A stretch of DNA of 64,000 bases from NCBI GenBank assembly GCA_035933635.1, contig DASYYY010000021.1, positions 487,286 through 551,285 of the forward strand, given 5' to 3'. Origin of the DNA: JAKIVR01 sp035933635. Its GTDB lineage: Archaea; Thermoplasmatota; Thermoplasmata; Lutacidiplasmatales; UBA184. Below the pieces are notes generated by a model. That model searched no databases. It was not told the origin of the DNA and was given only the letters and a program-made list of their open reading frames with translations. Positions 8,598 to 17,298 of this stretch are shown in pieces. The position numbers and the translations under genes are program-made. Numbering within the stretch: position 1 is the first letter of the stretch; each line of letters starts with the position of its first letter.

Positions 8598-9920
8598 TCA
8601 GCGGCGCGGTTCGGCGGCCGACCGGCGTGGTTCCGGCCCCCGGAGGGCACGCGCGAGCTGCTCGCCGCGCGGCGTAAGACGGTAGACCCGCACCCGGCGT
8701 GCGGAGCCCCGTACGTGTCCGGTCTCGGAGACGACGACCCCTGCGAGTCCGAGCCGACGTAACACCTTGCTCACCGCGCTTTGGCCCACCCCGAGCGCCT
8801 CGGCCAGTCCCGCCTGGGTCCAATCGCGCGACGGGAGCTCCCCCGGCGCCGGCCGCGGAAGGCCCTCCAGGTGCCTCAACAACTGGGAGGCGAGCTGCCG
8901 GCCGCCGGTCGCCGTCTCGGAGCCCGACGGGTAGTCCATCGGCGACGGAGCCGGTGCCGCCCAGCCGCGGGGCGCCGGGGCATTTGGGGCCTCGGCCGAA
9001 GGTAGCCCGATCGTGGGTAGCGGGCTGCTGAGATTGGCCGCGAGCTCACGGACCGCTCCCGCGGTGCCGGACGACAGAGAGGGGGGAGCGGTAGCCTCGC
9101 CGATCGGGGCGGTGGGAGCGGCAGGGCCCGGGGTCGACCTCCGGCGCGCCTGCCAGACCCATACCACCGAGACGCCAAGGATCGTCAGCCCGGCGCCCAG
9201 GGCGATGGCGGCGACGGCGGAGGCCACGGGCATGCCCAGGAGGGTCGCGCCGCGGCCGCCCCCGGGGTTGTTGAGGTGGGCGCCACTACCCACGGAGCTG
9301 GCGACCACCGTCGCGGAGGCCGTCGCGTTCCGGTGCCCGCTGTCGCTGACGTTGACGCGGACCTCGAAGGTTCCGGGCTGCAGGAAGGTATAGCGGACCG
9401 AGGGCCCGGACCCGACGGAACCGTCGCCGAACGACCAGAGGAACGACACGTAGGTGCCGGAACCGCCGGAAGGGCGGGCCTCGAACTCGACCGTGAGCGG
9501 CACGGTACCGGTCGAAGGGCTGGCGTTGATCGCCACGGCGAGGTTGGAGGGCTCGACGACGATCGTGGCGTTGGCCTCCAACGATCCGGAACTCCACGTG
9601 GCGGTGACCTGGGCGAGAAAGCTCCCGGCGCGTTCGTAGTCGTGGACAACCATCTCGTAGTTCGTTCCGGAGCCATTCCAGTAGGAGCCGTCCCCGAACG
9701 ACCACGACCAGGTCGGCTGCGTCCCGTTCGGAGGGGTCGCGTCGAAATTGACGAAGAGCGGCGCGGGCCCAGACGCGGGGGTCGCCACGAGCGACAGACC
9801 CGAACCGCCGGTGTGCGTGCTGGTCGCTGCGGCGCCAAAGGCAGTCACGGGCATCGCCAATCCACCACCGGCGAGGACGAGCAGGCCGGCGAGCAACCAC
9901 GGGCGAGCAGCGGGATTCAC
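8598..9920 (-). CDS. Membrane-anchored regulator: two PKD domains, TM, winged helix
   Basis: A 440-residue protein starting at GTG. Residues 8-30 are an export signal. Two PKD domains follow, marked by WSFGDGS at 74-79 and again at 163-168. A membrane helix spans ~231-258 and ends in WQARRR, a positive inside flank. After a Pro/Ala linker, residues ~340-425 form a MarR-like winged helix (WTQAGLAEALGVGQSAVSKVLRRL, wing GSARRVRVYRLT). Topology therefore puts the PKD domains outside and the DNA-binding domain in the cytoplasm: a one-component membrane transcription regulator that could sense surface sugars or proteins. TATA-like GATAAGG at 9950-9956 fits a leaderless GTG. The target genes are unknown; the adjacent PKD surface gene is a natural candidate. 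Confidence 0.85.
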   Translation of the reverse strand: MNPAARPWLLAGLLVLAGGGLAMPVTAFGAAATSTHTGGSGLSLVATPASGPAPLFVNFDATPPNGTQPTWSWSFGDGSYWNGSGTNYEMVVHDYERAGSFLAQVTATWSSGSLEANATIVVEPSNLAVAINASPSTGTVPLTVEFEARPSGGSGTYVSFLWSFGDGSVGSGPSVRYTFLQPGTFEVRVNVSDSGHRNATASATVVASSVGSGAHLNNPGGGRGATLLGMPVASAVAAIALGAGLTILGVSVVWVWQARRRSTPGPAAPTAPIGEATAPPSLSSGTAGAVRELAANLSSPLPTIGLPSAEAPNAPAPRGWAAPAPSPMDYPSGSETATGGRQLASQLLRHLEGLPRPAPGELPSRDWTQAGLAEALGVGQSAVSKVLRRLGLAGVVVSETGHVRGSARRVRVYRLTPRGEQLARALRGPEPRRSAAEPRR

Positions 9921-9983
9921 GGTCGGTGCCCCCGACGCAAGGCCCCCGGCCTTATCTGGGGAGCGCCGGCAACCCGCCTCGAC

Positions 9984-12065
9984 CTACGGGGAGGACCCAT
10001 CACGCCCGGACGGATCGGAGGACCGTTCCAGCTCTTGGACGAGCCGCTCCCCCTCGCGGCCGATCTCCCGACGCGTGAGCAGGTAGCCCACCACCGACAG
10101 CACCGCCGCCAGCCCGAACCACCCCCACGGGGGCAGCAAACCCATCACCCGGGCGAGCGCCGACGGCGCCGCGGCGGGAGCGCCGTGCGTGGCTCCGCTC
10201 CCGCTGACCAGCACGACCGTCACCCGGGGGAGTAGCACCGACACGGTGCGACCGTAGCCGTCCGTCACCGTCACGGTCGGACCGTAGGTCCCGCTGTGCG
10301 TGTAGGTGTGCGTGACCTCCTGCCCCAGGATCGAGCTCGCGTACGCACCATCGCCGAACGCCCATTGCACGGTGTACGGGCCCCGGCCGGAGCTGGCGGT
10401 GGCGATGAAACTGACCGAGCCGCTGGTGATCGCCGTGCCGGCGGCGTACGACGACGAGGCCTGGACGGCCAGCGGCCCCGACGGGCCCGGCGGGGCGACG
10501 GGGGCGTAGGCGACGAACACGAGGGGGAGGGCGTAGGCGAGCACGTTCCCGTCGGAGTCGCCCACGACCAGTTCGACCCAGTAGACCCCGCTGTAGTTCA
10601 ACGGGATCGTGAACGCGAGCCGGCTGCCGTTCCATCCGCTGCCGTTGGCGGCGAGCGGCTGGTAGAAGGCGCCCGTGACATTGACCGTCGAGCGACCCAG
10701 GGCCAGCCAGGAGTAGGTGTAGGGTCCGAGACCGTTCGCGAGGCTCACGTTGAGGGTCAGGTTCAGCGGGGCGGCGGTGGTGTTCGTCGGGCCGTAGGAG
10801 TAGCTGACGGTCGGGTACCAATTGGCCGGACCACCCGGGGCGCTCACATTGGCGAAGATCGGCAGCTGTCCGAGCGCACCCTGGTCGGGGGACCCGGGCG
10901 GTGCGATCAGGTCCACCCAGGCCACCCACGTGCACTTCCCCGAGGGCGGAACGTAGGTCGTCGGAGGGCCGCAGGGAACGCGCTCGGTCAGGTTGACCGA
11001 GCCGTTCTGGGAAAAGTTCACCGAGTCGTTCGTGCCATTGTTCGCGGTGATCCAGAGCACGGTCCCGTTGGGCAGGGCCGAGGCGTTGGCCACGCTCGCG
11101 GAGAACGTCAGATTGGTCGGGGCGAGCGCGCCGGCGACGCGTACGGACGTGGCCACCAGCCCCGGACCGACCACATCGACGGAGTGGTTCGAGGTGGCAC
11201 AGGTGTAGAACACGCCGCTCGCTTCGACGGCGCACGCCGTGGCGAAATACGCGCCGGGCAAGTAGTAGACGTGCTGGTCCGTGGTAGTGTTGTTCGAGAA
11301 CAGGTACGATGGTTCCCAGATGACCGACCAGTTCGACGGGTAGTTGGGGACGGTCCGGACCGAGTAGGTGACGTTCGCCGGCACAGTGAGATTGCCCGAC
11401 GGCGCCGATACCCAGAAGCTGTCGCCGACGGGATGGCTCCATACGTGGAGCGTCGTCCAGTCCCCGCTCACCTGCGAGCAGCTCGCATCGCCGACCTCGA
11501 CGAAGACCAGGTACATTCCGGCGTCGAGGAGCGTCACGTTACCGGCGAAGGCGCTGGAGTTGAACGAGTAGGCACCCAGGTTCGTGCTCGAGGAATTGGG
11601 GGGCCCCACGGGAGTGCTGTATTCCCAGACCGGCTGCCAGATCCAGATCTCCATCTGGTACGGGGGGAGGCCTCCACCAAGGACCGTGGTGTTCCACGTG
11701 AAGTTGAGCGGCCCGTATCCGGAGCCGTTGGAAGGAGTGACCACGAACGAGAAATTGACCCCCAGATTGACGACATTCACCCGAGGCGGCAGCGGGTCGC
11801 ACCATGAGTAGTTGGAGACGTTGGCCAGAGGATGCCCCCAGCTCCGCGCCGCGCTCGGGAGAGGTGCACTGGCAAAACGTGGGCCCAACGGCTCGGACGG
11901 GCCGGCAGCGAAATGCACGGCGGAACCCAGAGCACCAGTTGGACCGGCGGTCAGCACGAGCGCGACCACGGCCATACCGAGGACGACCGCCGGGGGCCGT
12001 CGCAGGCGGCGCGCTCCGAGGCCCGCAGAACCGGCCGAGACCTTCTCCGTCGCCACCGTGTGCAC
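9984..12065 (-). CDS. PKD-containing surface protein with C-terminal membrane anchor
   Basis: A 693-residue exported protein. The N-terminal signal helix contains VVLGMAVVALVLTAGP. The body is Asn/Ser/Thr/Gly-rich with many N-x-S/T sites and several Ig/PKD-like strands (FTWNTTV, VTYSVRTV, YSWLALG). A clear PKD domain near the C-terminus has VQWAFGDGAYA and THTYTHSGTY. A membrane helix (WFGLAAVLSVVGYLLT) and a basic, acidic-mixed cytoplasmic tail end it. GTG 12065 was chosen because ATAAACCT at 12093-12100 (read on the minus strand as AGGTTTAT) lies about 30 bases ahead. The function is probably a surface or S-layer-associated receptor; the ligand cannot be inferred. Confidence 0.8.
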   Translation of the reverse strand: MHTVATEKVSAGSAGLGARRLRRPPAVVLGMAVVALVLTAGPTGALGSAVHFAAGPSEPLGPRFASAPLPSAARSWGHPLANVSNYSWCDPLPPRVNVVNLGVNFSFVVTPSNGSGYGPLNFTWNTTVLGGGLPPYQMEIWIWQPVWEYSTPVGPPNSSSTNLGAYSFNSSAFAGNVTLLDAGMYLVFVEVGDASCSQVSGDWTTLHVWSHPVGDSFWVSAPSGNLTVPANVTYSVRTVPNYPSNWSVIWEPSYLFSNNTTTDQHVYYLPGAYFATACAVEASGVFYTCATSNHSVDVVGPGLVATSVRVAGALAPTNLTFSASVANASALPNGTVLWITANNGTNDSVNFSQNGSVNLTERVPCGPPTTYVPPSGKCTWVAWVDLIAPPGSPDQGALGQLPIFANVSAPGGPANWYPTVSYSYGPTNTTAAPLNLTLNVSLANGLGPYTYSWLALGRSTVNVTGAFYQPLAANGSGWNGSRLAFTIPLNYSGVYWVELVVGDSDGNVLAYALPLVFVAYAPVAPPGPSGPLAVQASSSYAAGTAITSGSVSFIATASSGRGPYTVQWAFGDGAYASSILGQEVTHTYTHSGTYGPTVTVTDGYGRTVSVLLPRVTVVLVSGSGATHGAPAAAPSALARVMGLLPPWGWFGLAAVLSVVGYLLTRREIGREGERLVQELERSSDPSGRDGSSP

Positions 12066-12092
12066 GTCGGGCGTTTTCGTCGCTCTCGATTC

Positions 12093-12100
12093 ATAAACCT
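12093..12100 (-). promoter_or_regulatory. TATA box of the PKD surface gene
   Basis: Read on the minus strand as AGGTTTAT, about 30 bases upstream of GTG 12065. The same AGGTTTA core occurs in the promoters at 55571-55578 and 58381-58389, so it is likely a preferred BRE/TATA form here. Confidence 0.6.
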
Positions 12101-12355
12101 TCGGCCGACCTATCCCCGCCGATGTCCCCCTCGGAATAGTTCCGGGTGATATTCCGCCGAAATTCGCGAGCCTCTCCATTGGGCTGCGCCGTCATTCCGA
12201 GCCCCGACCCCCGCCTGACCCGGCCGACCGACGGTGACTGGGAGGGGAGGATTCCGGTCAATATCCTCACCTCAGGCCTCGGTGGTTCTCCGGTTTCCCC
12301 GCATGTTCGCACCGAAGATCCGGCCCCGTGCCCGCGCGCCGCGGAGCGGCTCCGC

Positions 12356-13306
12356 ATGATTCTCCCGCACCTCGAGGACGAGCTCGTCTCGACGGTCGAG
12401 CGGCTCCGGCCGGCCCTCGTACAGATCCTCCGTACCTCCCATCCCTCCCCGCGGCGAGCCCCGGGCGAATCGCAGAGCAGCGGGTCGGGTATCGTCCTGG
12501 ACCGAGATGGTTACGTGGCGACCAACGACCATGTGGTTCGTGGCGCCTCCCATCTGACCGTTACCCTCGACGACGGACGGTCGTTCGCCGGGCAGGAGGT
12601 CGGGCGCGACCCTGCCACGGACCTGGCCGTGGTCCGCGTGCCCGCGCACGACCTTCCGGCGGTCGAGCTCGCCGATTCGGACCACCTGCGGGTCGGTCAG
12701 TTCGTCGTCGCGTTGGGCAATTCCTTGGGTCTGCCGGGCGGCCCTAGTGCATCGTTCGGTGTGATCAGCGCGCTGGGGCGACCGCTCCCAGGCTCCGACT
12801 ATGTGCTCGAGGGACTGGTCCAGACCGACGCCGCGATCAACCCCGGCAATAGTGGCGGTCCCCTCGCGGACCGCCACGGGGCCGTCGTCGGGTTGAACAC
12901 CGCCATGATCCCGTTCGCCCAAGGGGTGGGGTTCGCCGTCCCCTCGAACACGGTCCGGCGGGTGGCCGAGCAACTCCGGCGGACCGGGCACGTCGTCCGG
13001 CCGTGGCTGGGCATCTCGGGATACTCCTATCCGACGGGCACGACCGACGGTGGAACTCCGAAGACGTCGGGCGTCTTGATCACCCAGGTGTTCGCCCCGA
13101 GCCCCGCCCGCGTGGCAGGACTCCGCCCCGGAGACCTGCTCGTACGGCTGGGCCCCCGCCGCCTCGCCGGACTCCGCGACCTCCTGTCCACGCTGGGTAG
13201 CCTGCCCATCGGTGGCGCGGTCGATTTCGAGTTCGTCCGCCAAGGAACGATCCGTCGATCGGTGCTCCGCATCGCGGAGGCTCCGACCGTGCTCCCGGCG
13301 AGCTGA
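12356..13306 (+). CDS. HtrA/DegP-type serine protease with PDZ domain
   Basis: A 316-residue protein with the trypsin-like catalytic triad of the HtrA family: His in ATNDHVVRG (~59), Asp in DPATDLAVV (~89) and Ser in NPGNSGGPL (~166). A PDZ domain follows at ~225-310 (SPARVAGLRPGDLLVRLG). HtrA proteins cut misfolded proteins. From ATG 12356 there is no signal peptide or membrane helix, which would make it cytosolic; an upstream in-frame GTG at 12146 adds 70 residues that look non-coding. It diverges from the PKD surface gene across a 290-base gap. Confidence 0.9.
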   Translation: MILPHLEDELVSTVERLRPALVQILRTSHPSPRRAPGESQSSGSGIVLDRDGYVATNDHVVRGASHLTVTLDDGRSFAGQEVGRDPATDLAVVRVPAHDLPAVELADSDHLRVGQFVVALGNSLGLPGGPSASFGVISALGRPLPGSDYVLEGLVQTDAAINPGNSGGPLADRHGAVVGLNTAMIPFAQGVGFAVPSNTVRRVAEQLRRTGHVVRPWLGISGYSYPTGTTDGGTPKTSGVLITQVFAPSPARVAGLRPGDLLVRLGPRRLAGLRDLLSTLGSLPIGGAVDFEFVRQGTIRRSVLRIAEAPTVLPAS

Positions 13307-13447
13307 TCCGCTCCGCACCCCCTGAGCGAGAGCCGGTCCACCCCCTGAGCGGCGAGTCCTGGCCGTGGTAGACTCCGCCCGTGGCGCGGGCCGAACGTTC
13401 AACCGGTAACATCGGGTTTCATCCCAGCCCGCACGCTTAGGGGAGAC

Positions 13448-13867
13448 ATGCCCCCGAACTCTGGCAACGGCGCGGGAACGAAAGACCGACCGTGGACCCT
13501 CAAGACCCCACCCGGCCTTTCCGAGTACACGGCCTACCGCGACCCCGAGGGAGCTCCCCCGGCGCTCGTGGTGCGCGTCGGGTCGACCGAGCTCCGCTAC
13601 GACCTCCATTGCCTCGATGATCTGGTCGCGATGCTCAAGGACCACGGGGATTGGATGCCACTCGGCAGCGCAGACGAACAGAAGCCCGCGGCGGAGGGGA
13701 CGGTCGAGGCCTGGGCGCGATCGCCGGGGAACCCCATCGGCGGGTGGTACGGGCTGAAGAAGGGGCTCCGCGGACGGTTTGCGAACTATGTCCCACCGGT
13801 GCTCGAGGTGCTGGGAAGGGTCGAGCTCGAGCACCTCCCCAAGAACAACCGGATGCGCGCCCGCTGA
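13448..13867 (+). CDS. Conserved small soluble protein, function unknown
   Basis: A 139-residue protein with the layout GTKDRPWTLKTPPG, a central strand region ending LHCLDDLVAMLKDHGDW, then ADEQKPAAEGTVEAW and a C-terminal GGWYGLKKGLRGRFANYVPP followed by NNRMRAR. I recall a family with this same order of motifs in soil bacteria and archaea (possibly DUF6855), but cannot confirm the number. It has no Cys cluster and no membrane segment. A purine-rich AGGGGAGA lies directly before the ATG as a ribosome-binding site. Confidence 0.75.
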   Translation: MPPNSGNGAGTKDRPWTLKTPPGLSEYTAYRDPEGAPPALVVRVGSTELRYDLHCLDDLVAMLKDHGDWMPLGSADEQKPAAEGTVEAWARSPGNPIGGWYGLKKGLRGRFANYVPPVLEVLGRVELEHLPKNNRMRAR

Positions 13868-13898
13868 GCGGTGGGTCCACCGTCGGCACGAGGGCGCG

Positions 13899-14708
13899 CT
13901 AGCCGGCGGGGTGGCGGACGCCACCGCAGCGTCCCGAAGGTCCGATCCATCGGAACGATGGACCGCCGACCCCCTCGAGGAAGCTGGTGAGCGCCGGGCT
14001 GCGGTGGAGGTCGTCGGTCAGGAGGTAGCCTTCCGGTGAGAGGTGGGCCCACGCGGACCGGAACTCCCTCAGGGCATCGTCCATGACGCTCTCGGAATCG
14101 TGGAGGAAGAGGTCGACCGGGCCGACCTCCTCAAGGAGGACGGGAAGGATGCCCTCCGGGTTCCCGCGCCGGATCGTCCAGTGGTAGCGCAGGTGGTCGG
14201 GAACGACCGCTCCGGGCGGGGCACCGCTCCGCGCGTAGACCAAGGCTCCGGATTCGGTACCCTCGGCGGCTCGGGGCTCGGCCACGTGGGGGAGCGAGAT
14301 CGAGTAGAGCCGTCCGTGTCCATTGTCGTGGAGCGCCTGGAGAACGTAGGCCGAGGAGAACCCGTAGGATATCCCGGTCTCCACGACCGTTTCCGGCCCG
14401 GCCGCGCGCACGATCAGGTAGAGCACTTCGTTGTACACTCCGACCGAACCCCCGATCGAAGACCCGTTCCCCTCCGGGTCGAGCTTGAGCGAGCTCCAGC
14501 GCTCGAGCAGCTTCGCGGCGAGCCCGGCCCGCTCGGTGAGGTCCGACTGCCACTCTCGGATCTCCTCTGGCCGGCGGGAGGTGAATCCCGCGATCCCGTC
14601 GACCAAGAACGGCAGGTTCGTGACGCCGGCGACGACCGGTCGGGGCGCGGGCGCTGGCGCGCGCCGCGCGTCGAGCGGGACCCTGCCCCGGAGCCTCTCG
14701 CTCGGCAT
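13899..14708 (-). CDS. Class I SAM-dependent methyltransferase
   Basis: A 269-residue protein. Motif I is VVETGISYGFSSAYVL (SAM binding), then GRLYSISLP as the acidic/strand-2 region, GPVDLFLHDSES as motif for strand 4, and GYLLTDDLHRSP at strand 5. This order fits the Methyltransf_24/cephalosporin-hydroxylase-like group that acts on small molecules or sugars. ATG 14708 is preferred; an in-frame GTG at 14816 would overlap the divergent gene. The substrate cannot be deduced. Confidence 0.8.
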   Translation of the reverse strand: MPSERLRGRVPLDARRAPAPAPRPVVAGVTNLPFLVDGIAGFTSRRPEEIREWQSDLTERAGLAAKLLERWSSLKLDPEGNGSSIGGSVGVYNEVLYLIVRAAGPETVVETGISYGFSSAYVLQALHDNGHGRLYSISLPHVAEPRAAEGTESGALVYARSGAPPGAVVPDHLRYHWTIRRGNPEGILPVLLEEVGPVDLFLHDSESVMDDALREFRSAWAHLSPEGYLLTDDLHRSPALTSFLEGVGGPSFRWIGPSGRCGGVRHPAG

Positions 14709-14821
14709 CGGCTGCCGGAGCGAGTTACCCCACTTGGAACCTTCGTCAGGGTGGTTGTCGGCCGAAGCGGCGGGCGTTGGGGTCGGGGTGCCTCGACGGC
14801 CTCCCCGGTAGCCCACGGCGG

Positions 14822-15811
14822 ATGGCGAAGGTTGATTTCATGCCGCACCGTGGCGCCGACGGCCCGAGGCTGGTCGTGAGCGCCTCCCCGCGAACTGTCG
14901 TCACTCGCCGCGTCGCCGCTTGCGCCGTCCTGGCGATGCTGGTGCTGGGCGCGGCGGGGATGTACGGCCTGACCGGTCATCCTTCCGGTGAACGATGGCT
15001 CGGCCCGCCCCGGGCGGTGACGCGTCCCTTGGCCGCCTACCCGCCACCGACCCCGGCGGGGTTCACCGTCGACCCGGGAAACCGGACGGTCCAGGGCTCC
15101 TGGTCGAGCTCCGCGCCGTCGACCGCCGGTGGAACCGTCACCTACACCCTGAACTGGAGCGGCTACGCCGGCGGACCGGTGCTCGGGTCGGTGACCACGA
15201 CGAACACGACCGCCACGGCCACCGATCTGGAGAACGGCGATACCTACTTCTTCAGTGTGGCCGCGCGCGACGCCTACGGCGATTCTTCCGGGACCGGGCT
15301 GATCGCATCGACGCCACACTCGGTACCCTTCCCGCCCACGCTCATCGAGGTGACCTCCCTCAGCTCGAGCAGCGTCGGTGTCGACTGGAGCCCGCCCAAC
15401 GACGACGGCGGTCAGCCCGTGACGAGCTACTCGGTCTTCTACGCGACGGCGGCCGATGGTCCCTGGACGGACTACGTCGTGGGAACCGATCTTCAGATCG
15501 AGCTGGTCGGCCTGTCCTCGGCGACGCCCTACTTCATCCAGATCGTCGCCGACAACGACGCCGGGGTCAGCCACCCGAGCCGAACGATGTCCACGACCAC
15601 CTGGGTCTCGATGGCGATTCCGCCGAAGACGACCCCCACCCCCGAGCCGACGCCGGTCGCCTCCCCCCCGCTCCTGATCATAGGGGTACCGGGCTCGACC
15701 CTGCTGGCGATACTCGGCGGGATCCTCGCCGTGCTCCTCGTGCTCCCCCTCGTGCTGCTGATCCTGCGATGGCGGCGTCCGCAGCGCCGGCGGGGGATTC
15801 CCCCCGCGTAG
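14822..15811 (+). CDS. Surface protein with two fibronectin type III domains
   Basis: A 329-residue protein. An N-terminal hydrophobic segment (VAACAVLAMLVLGAAGMYGL) is followed by two FN3 domains: the first ends with LENGDTYFFSVAARDAYGDS, the second with LSSATPYFIQIVADNDAG, each with the FN3 Tyr corner. After a Pro/Thr linker, a C-terminal membrane helix (LLAILGGILAVLLVLPLVLLI) and an Arg-rich tail anchor it. It is probably displayed on the cell surface as a binding module. The start could also be ATG 14840. Confidence 0.8.
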   Translation: MAKVDFMPHRGADGPRLVVSASPRTVVTRRVAACAVLAMLVLGAAGMYGLTGHPSGERWLGPPRAVTRPLAAYPPPTPAGFTVDPGNRTVQGSWSSSAPSTAGGTVTYTLNWSGYAGGPVLGSVTTTNTTATATDLENGDTYFFSVAARDAYGDSSGTGLIASTPHSVPFPPTLIEVTSLSSSSVGVDWSPPNDDGGQPVTSYSVFYATAADGPWTDYVVGTDLQIELVGLSSATPYFIQIVADNDAGVSHPSRTMSTTTWVSMAIPPKTTPTPEPTPVASPPLLIIGVPGSTLLAILGGILAVLLVLPLVLLILRWRRPQRRRGIPPA

Positions 15812-15851
15812 GCGCGCCGCGCAACACGGGCCGCGCGAGCGGTGTTGATTT

Positions 15852-15876
15852 TGTTAACATAAAAGCGTATTAATAG
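15852..15876 (+). promoter_or_regulatory. Promoter with two AT-rich palindromes before the SufR-like gene
   Basis: TGTTAACA (15852-15859) and TATTAATA (15869-15876) are perfect 8-base palindromes starting 17 bases apart, in a GC-rich neighbourhood. ACATAAAA between them is a TATA candidate. The downstream gene encodes a DNA-binding regulator, so these may be an autoregulatory operator; this is inferred from position. Confidence 0.5.
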
Positions 15877-15883
15877 CGCGGCG

Positions 15884-16552
15884 GTGGCCCCCTTCGTGGA
15901 GCGTGCGGCGGTCGTTCGCGGGGGCTTCTCGTCCCAAAAGCGGGAGCTCTTGCTGCTGCTCAAGCGCCGACCGGACTGCTCGCTGACCGAGGTGGCCCAC
16001 GATCTCGGGATCTCCAAGGTCGCCGCGCTCCGCCACCTGACCGCGCTCGAATCCCTGCAGCTGGTCGAGCGGTCCTATCGCAACGACGGGGTCGGTCGGC
16101 CCCGAGTCCACTTCCGTCTTGGCGGAGACTCCAATCCGCTCTTCCCCGAGGCGTACACGCAGATGTCGGTCTGCGCCCTCCGATTCATCGAGGAGCGGAT
16201 GGGGCGGTCGGCCGTCCGCGCCCTCCTGCAACAGCGCGCCCACGAGGTCGCCGACCAGGGTCGACCCCGAATGCGCGGCAAGGAGCTGGGTGATCGGGTC
16301 ACCGAGCTCGCCCAGATCCGCCAGGAGGGAGGGTACATGGCCGAGGTCGCCGCGCGGCGGTCGCGCTCGCTCGAGATGCTCGAGCACAACTGTCCGATCC
16401 TCGCCATCGCCCAGCAATTCCCCGAGGCGTGCGAGGTCGAGCGGAAGCTCTTCGAGTCGATGCTCTCGGCCCAGGTCGACGTCAGCCACCGAGTCGTGGC
16501 CGGCGATCCGGTGTGCCGGTTCCTCATCCACCCGCGTCGAGGACCTGCGTGA
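15884..16552 (+). CDS. SufR-like winged-helix regulator with conserved Cys
   Basis: A 222-residue protein. An N-terminal winged helix (CSLTEVAHDLGISKVAALRHL) is followed by a dimerisation and sensor domain. The C-terminal part has HNCPI, CEVERKLFESML and the closing GDPVCRFLIHP; this Cys arrangement is typical of the SufR/DeoR-like group, in which Cys residues hold an Fe-S cluster that controls DNA binding. Cyanobacterial SufR represses the suf genes, but here the neighbours are not suf genes. The start is GTG 15884 or GTG 15896. The stop TGA overlaps the GTG of the next gene (GTGA). Confidence 0.8.
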   Translation: MAPFVERAAVVRGGFSSQKRELLLLLKRRPDCSLTEVAHDLGISKVAALRHLTALESLQLVERSYRNDGVGRPRVHFRLGGDSNPLFPEAYTQMSVCALRFIEERMGRSAVRALLQQRAHEVADQGRPRMRGKELGDRVTELAQIRQEGGYMAEVAARRSRSLEMLEHNCPILAIAQQFPEACEVERKLFESMLSAQVDVSHRVVAGDPVCRFLIHPRRGPA

Positions 16553-17298
16553 CCGCCGACGGCGAGGCGGCCGGGCATGAACGCCCCACCGCGCTGGTGA
16601 CCGGCGCAGGGCGGGGGCTGGGCGCGGCGCTCGCGCGATTCCTGGCCGGGGCCGGATACGACCTCGTACTGAATGCACGGACCGTCGAACACCTCCACGC
16701 CGTCGCCCGGTCGGTCCGCGCGTGCTCGGTCGGAGCGGTCGAGGTCGCGGGAGATATCTCCGACCCCGCCACCCGTGCTGCGCTGGTCCACGCGGTGACC
16801 GCGGCCGGCCGGCTCGACCTGTTGATCAACAATGCTTCGGAACTCGGCCGGCGCGGACTCGGGGCGCTCGCCACCTACCCGGCGGAGGACCTCGATTTCG
16901 TCCTCCGGGTCAACCTGCTCGCGCCGCTGGCGCTGGCGCAAGACCTCCTACCCTGGCTCCGTGCCCGCCGGGGCTTGATCGTCAACATCAGCAGTGACGC
17001 GGCGGTGATGGGCTACCCGGGATGGGGGGCCTACGCCGCGAGCAAGGCCGCGCTCGACTCGGTGAGCCGGACCCTCGCGAGCGAGCTCCGCGGGGAGGGC
17101 GTGGCAGTTGTCAGCGTCGACCCCGGCGATATGCGAACTTCGATGCACCAGGCCGCGTTCCCCGGCGAGGACATCTCGGATCGGCCGTCCCCCGAGGTGA
17201 CGCTCCCGTTCTGGGCTTGGCTACTGGGGCGTCCGGCGGACGAACTCTCCGGTCATCGGTTCCGGGCGCAGTCCCGTAGCTGGGAGGTACCGGCGTGA
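16549..17298 (+). CDS. Short-chain dehydrogenase/reductase (SDR)
   Basis: A 249-residue classical SDR. The nucleotide site is TGAGRGLG near residue 20, NNAS marks the central strand, the catalytic Ser lies in NISSDAAV, and YAASK supplies the Tyr and Lys. Such enzymes oxidise or reduce a carbonyl or alcohol with NAD(P). Substrate unknown. It starts with GTG overlapping the stop of the SufR-like gene by four bases (GTGA), and its own stop overlaps the GTG of the QueA-like gene in the same way, so the three are translated as one coupled unit. Confidence 0.85.
   Translation: MTADGEAAGHERPTALVTGAGRGLGAALARFLAGAGYDLVLNARTVEHLHAVARSVRACSVGAVEVAGDISDPATRAALVHAVTAAGRLDLLINNASELGRRGLGALATYPAEDLDFVLRVNLLAPLALAQDLLPWLRARRGLIVNISSDAAVMGYPGWGAYAASKAALDSVSRTLASELRGEGVAVVSVDPGDMRTSMHQAAFPGEDISDRPSPEVTLPFWAWLLGRPADELSGHRFRAQSRSWEVPA

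Noticed and set aside
12146..12355. Upstream extension of the HtrA gene from GTG 12146
   Set aside because: The added 70 residues are Pro/Arg-rich without hydrophobic signal or family match; the protease-like sequence starts after ATG 12356.
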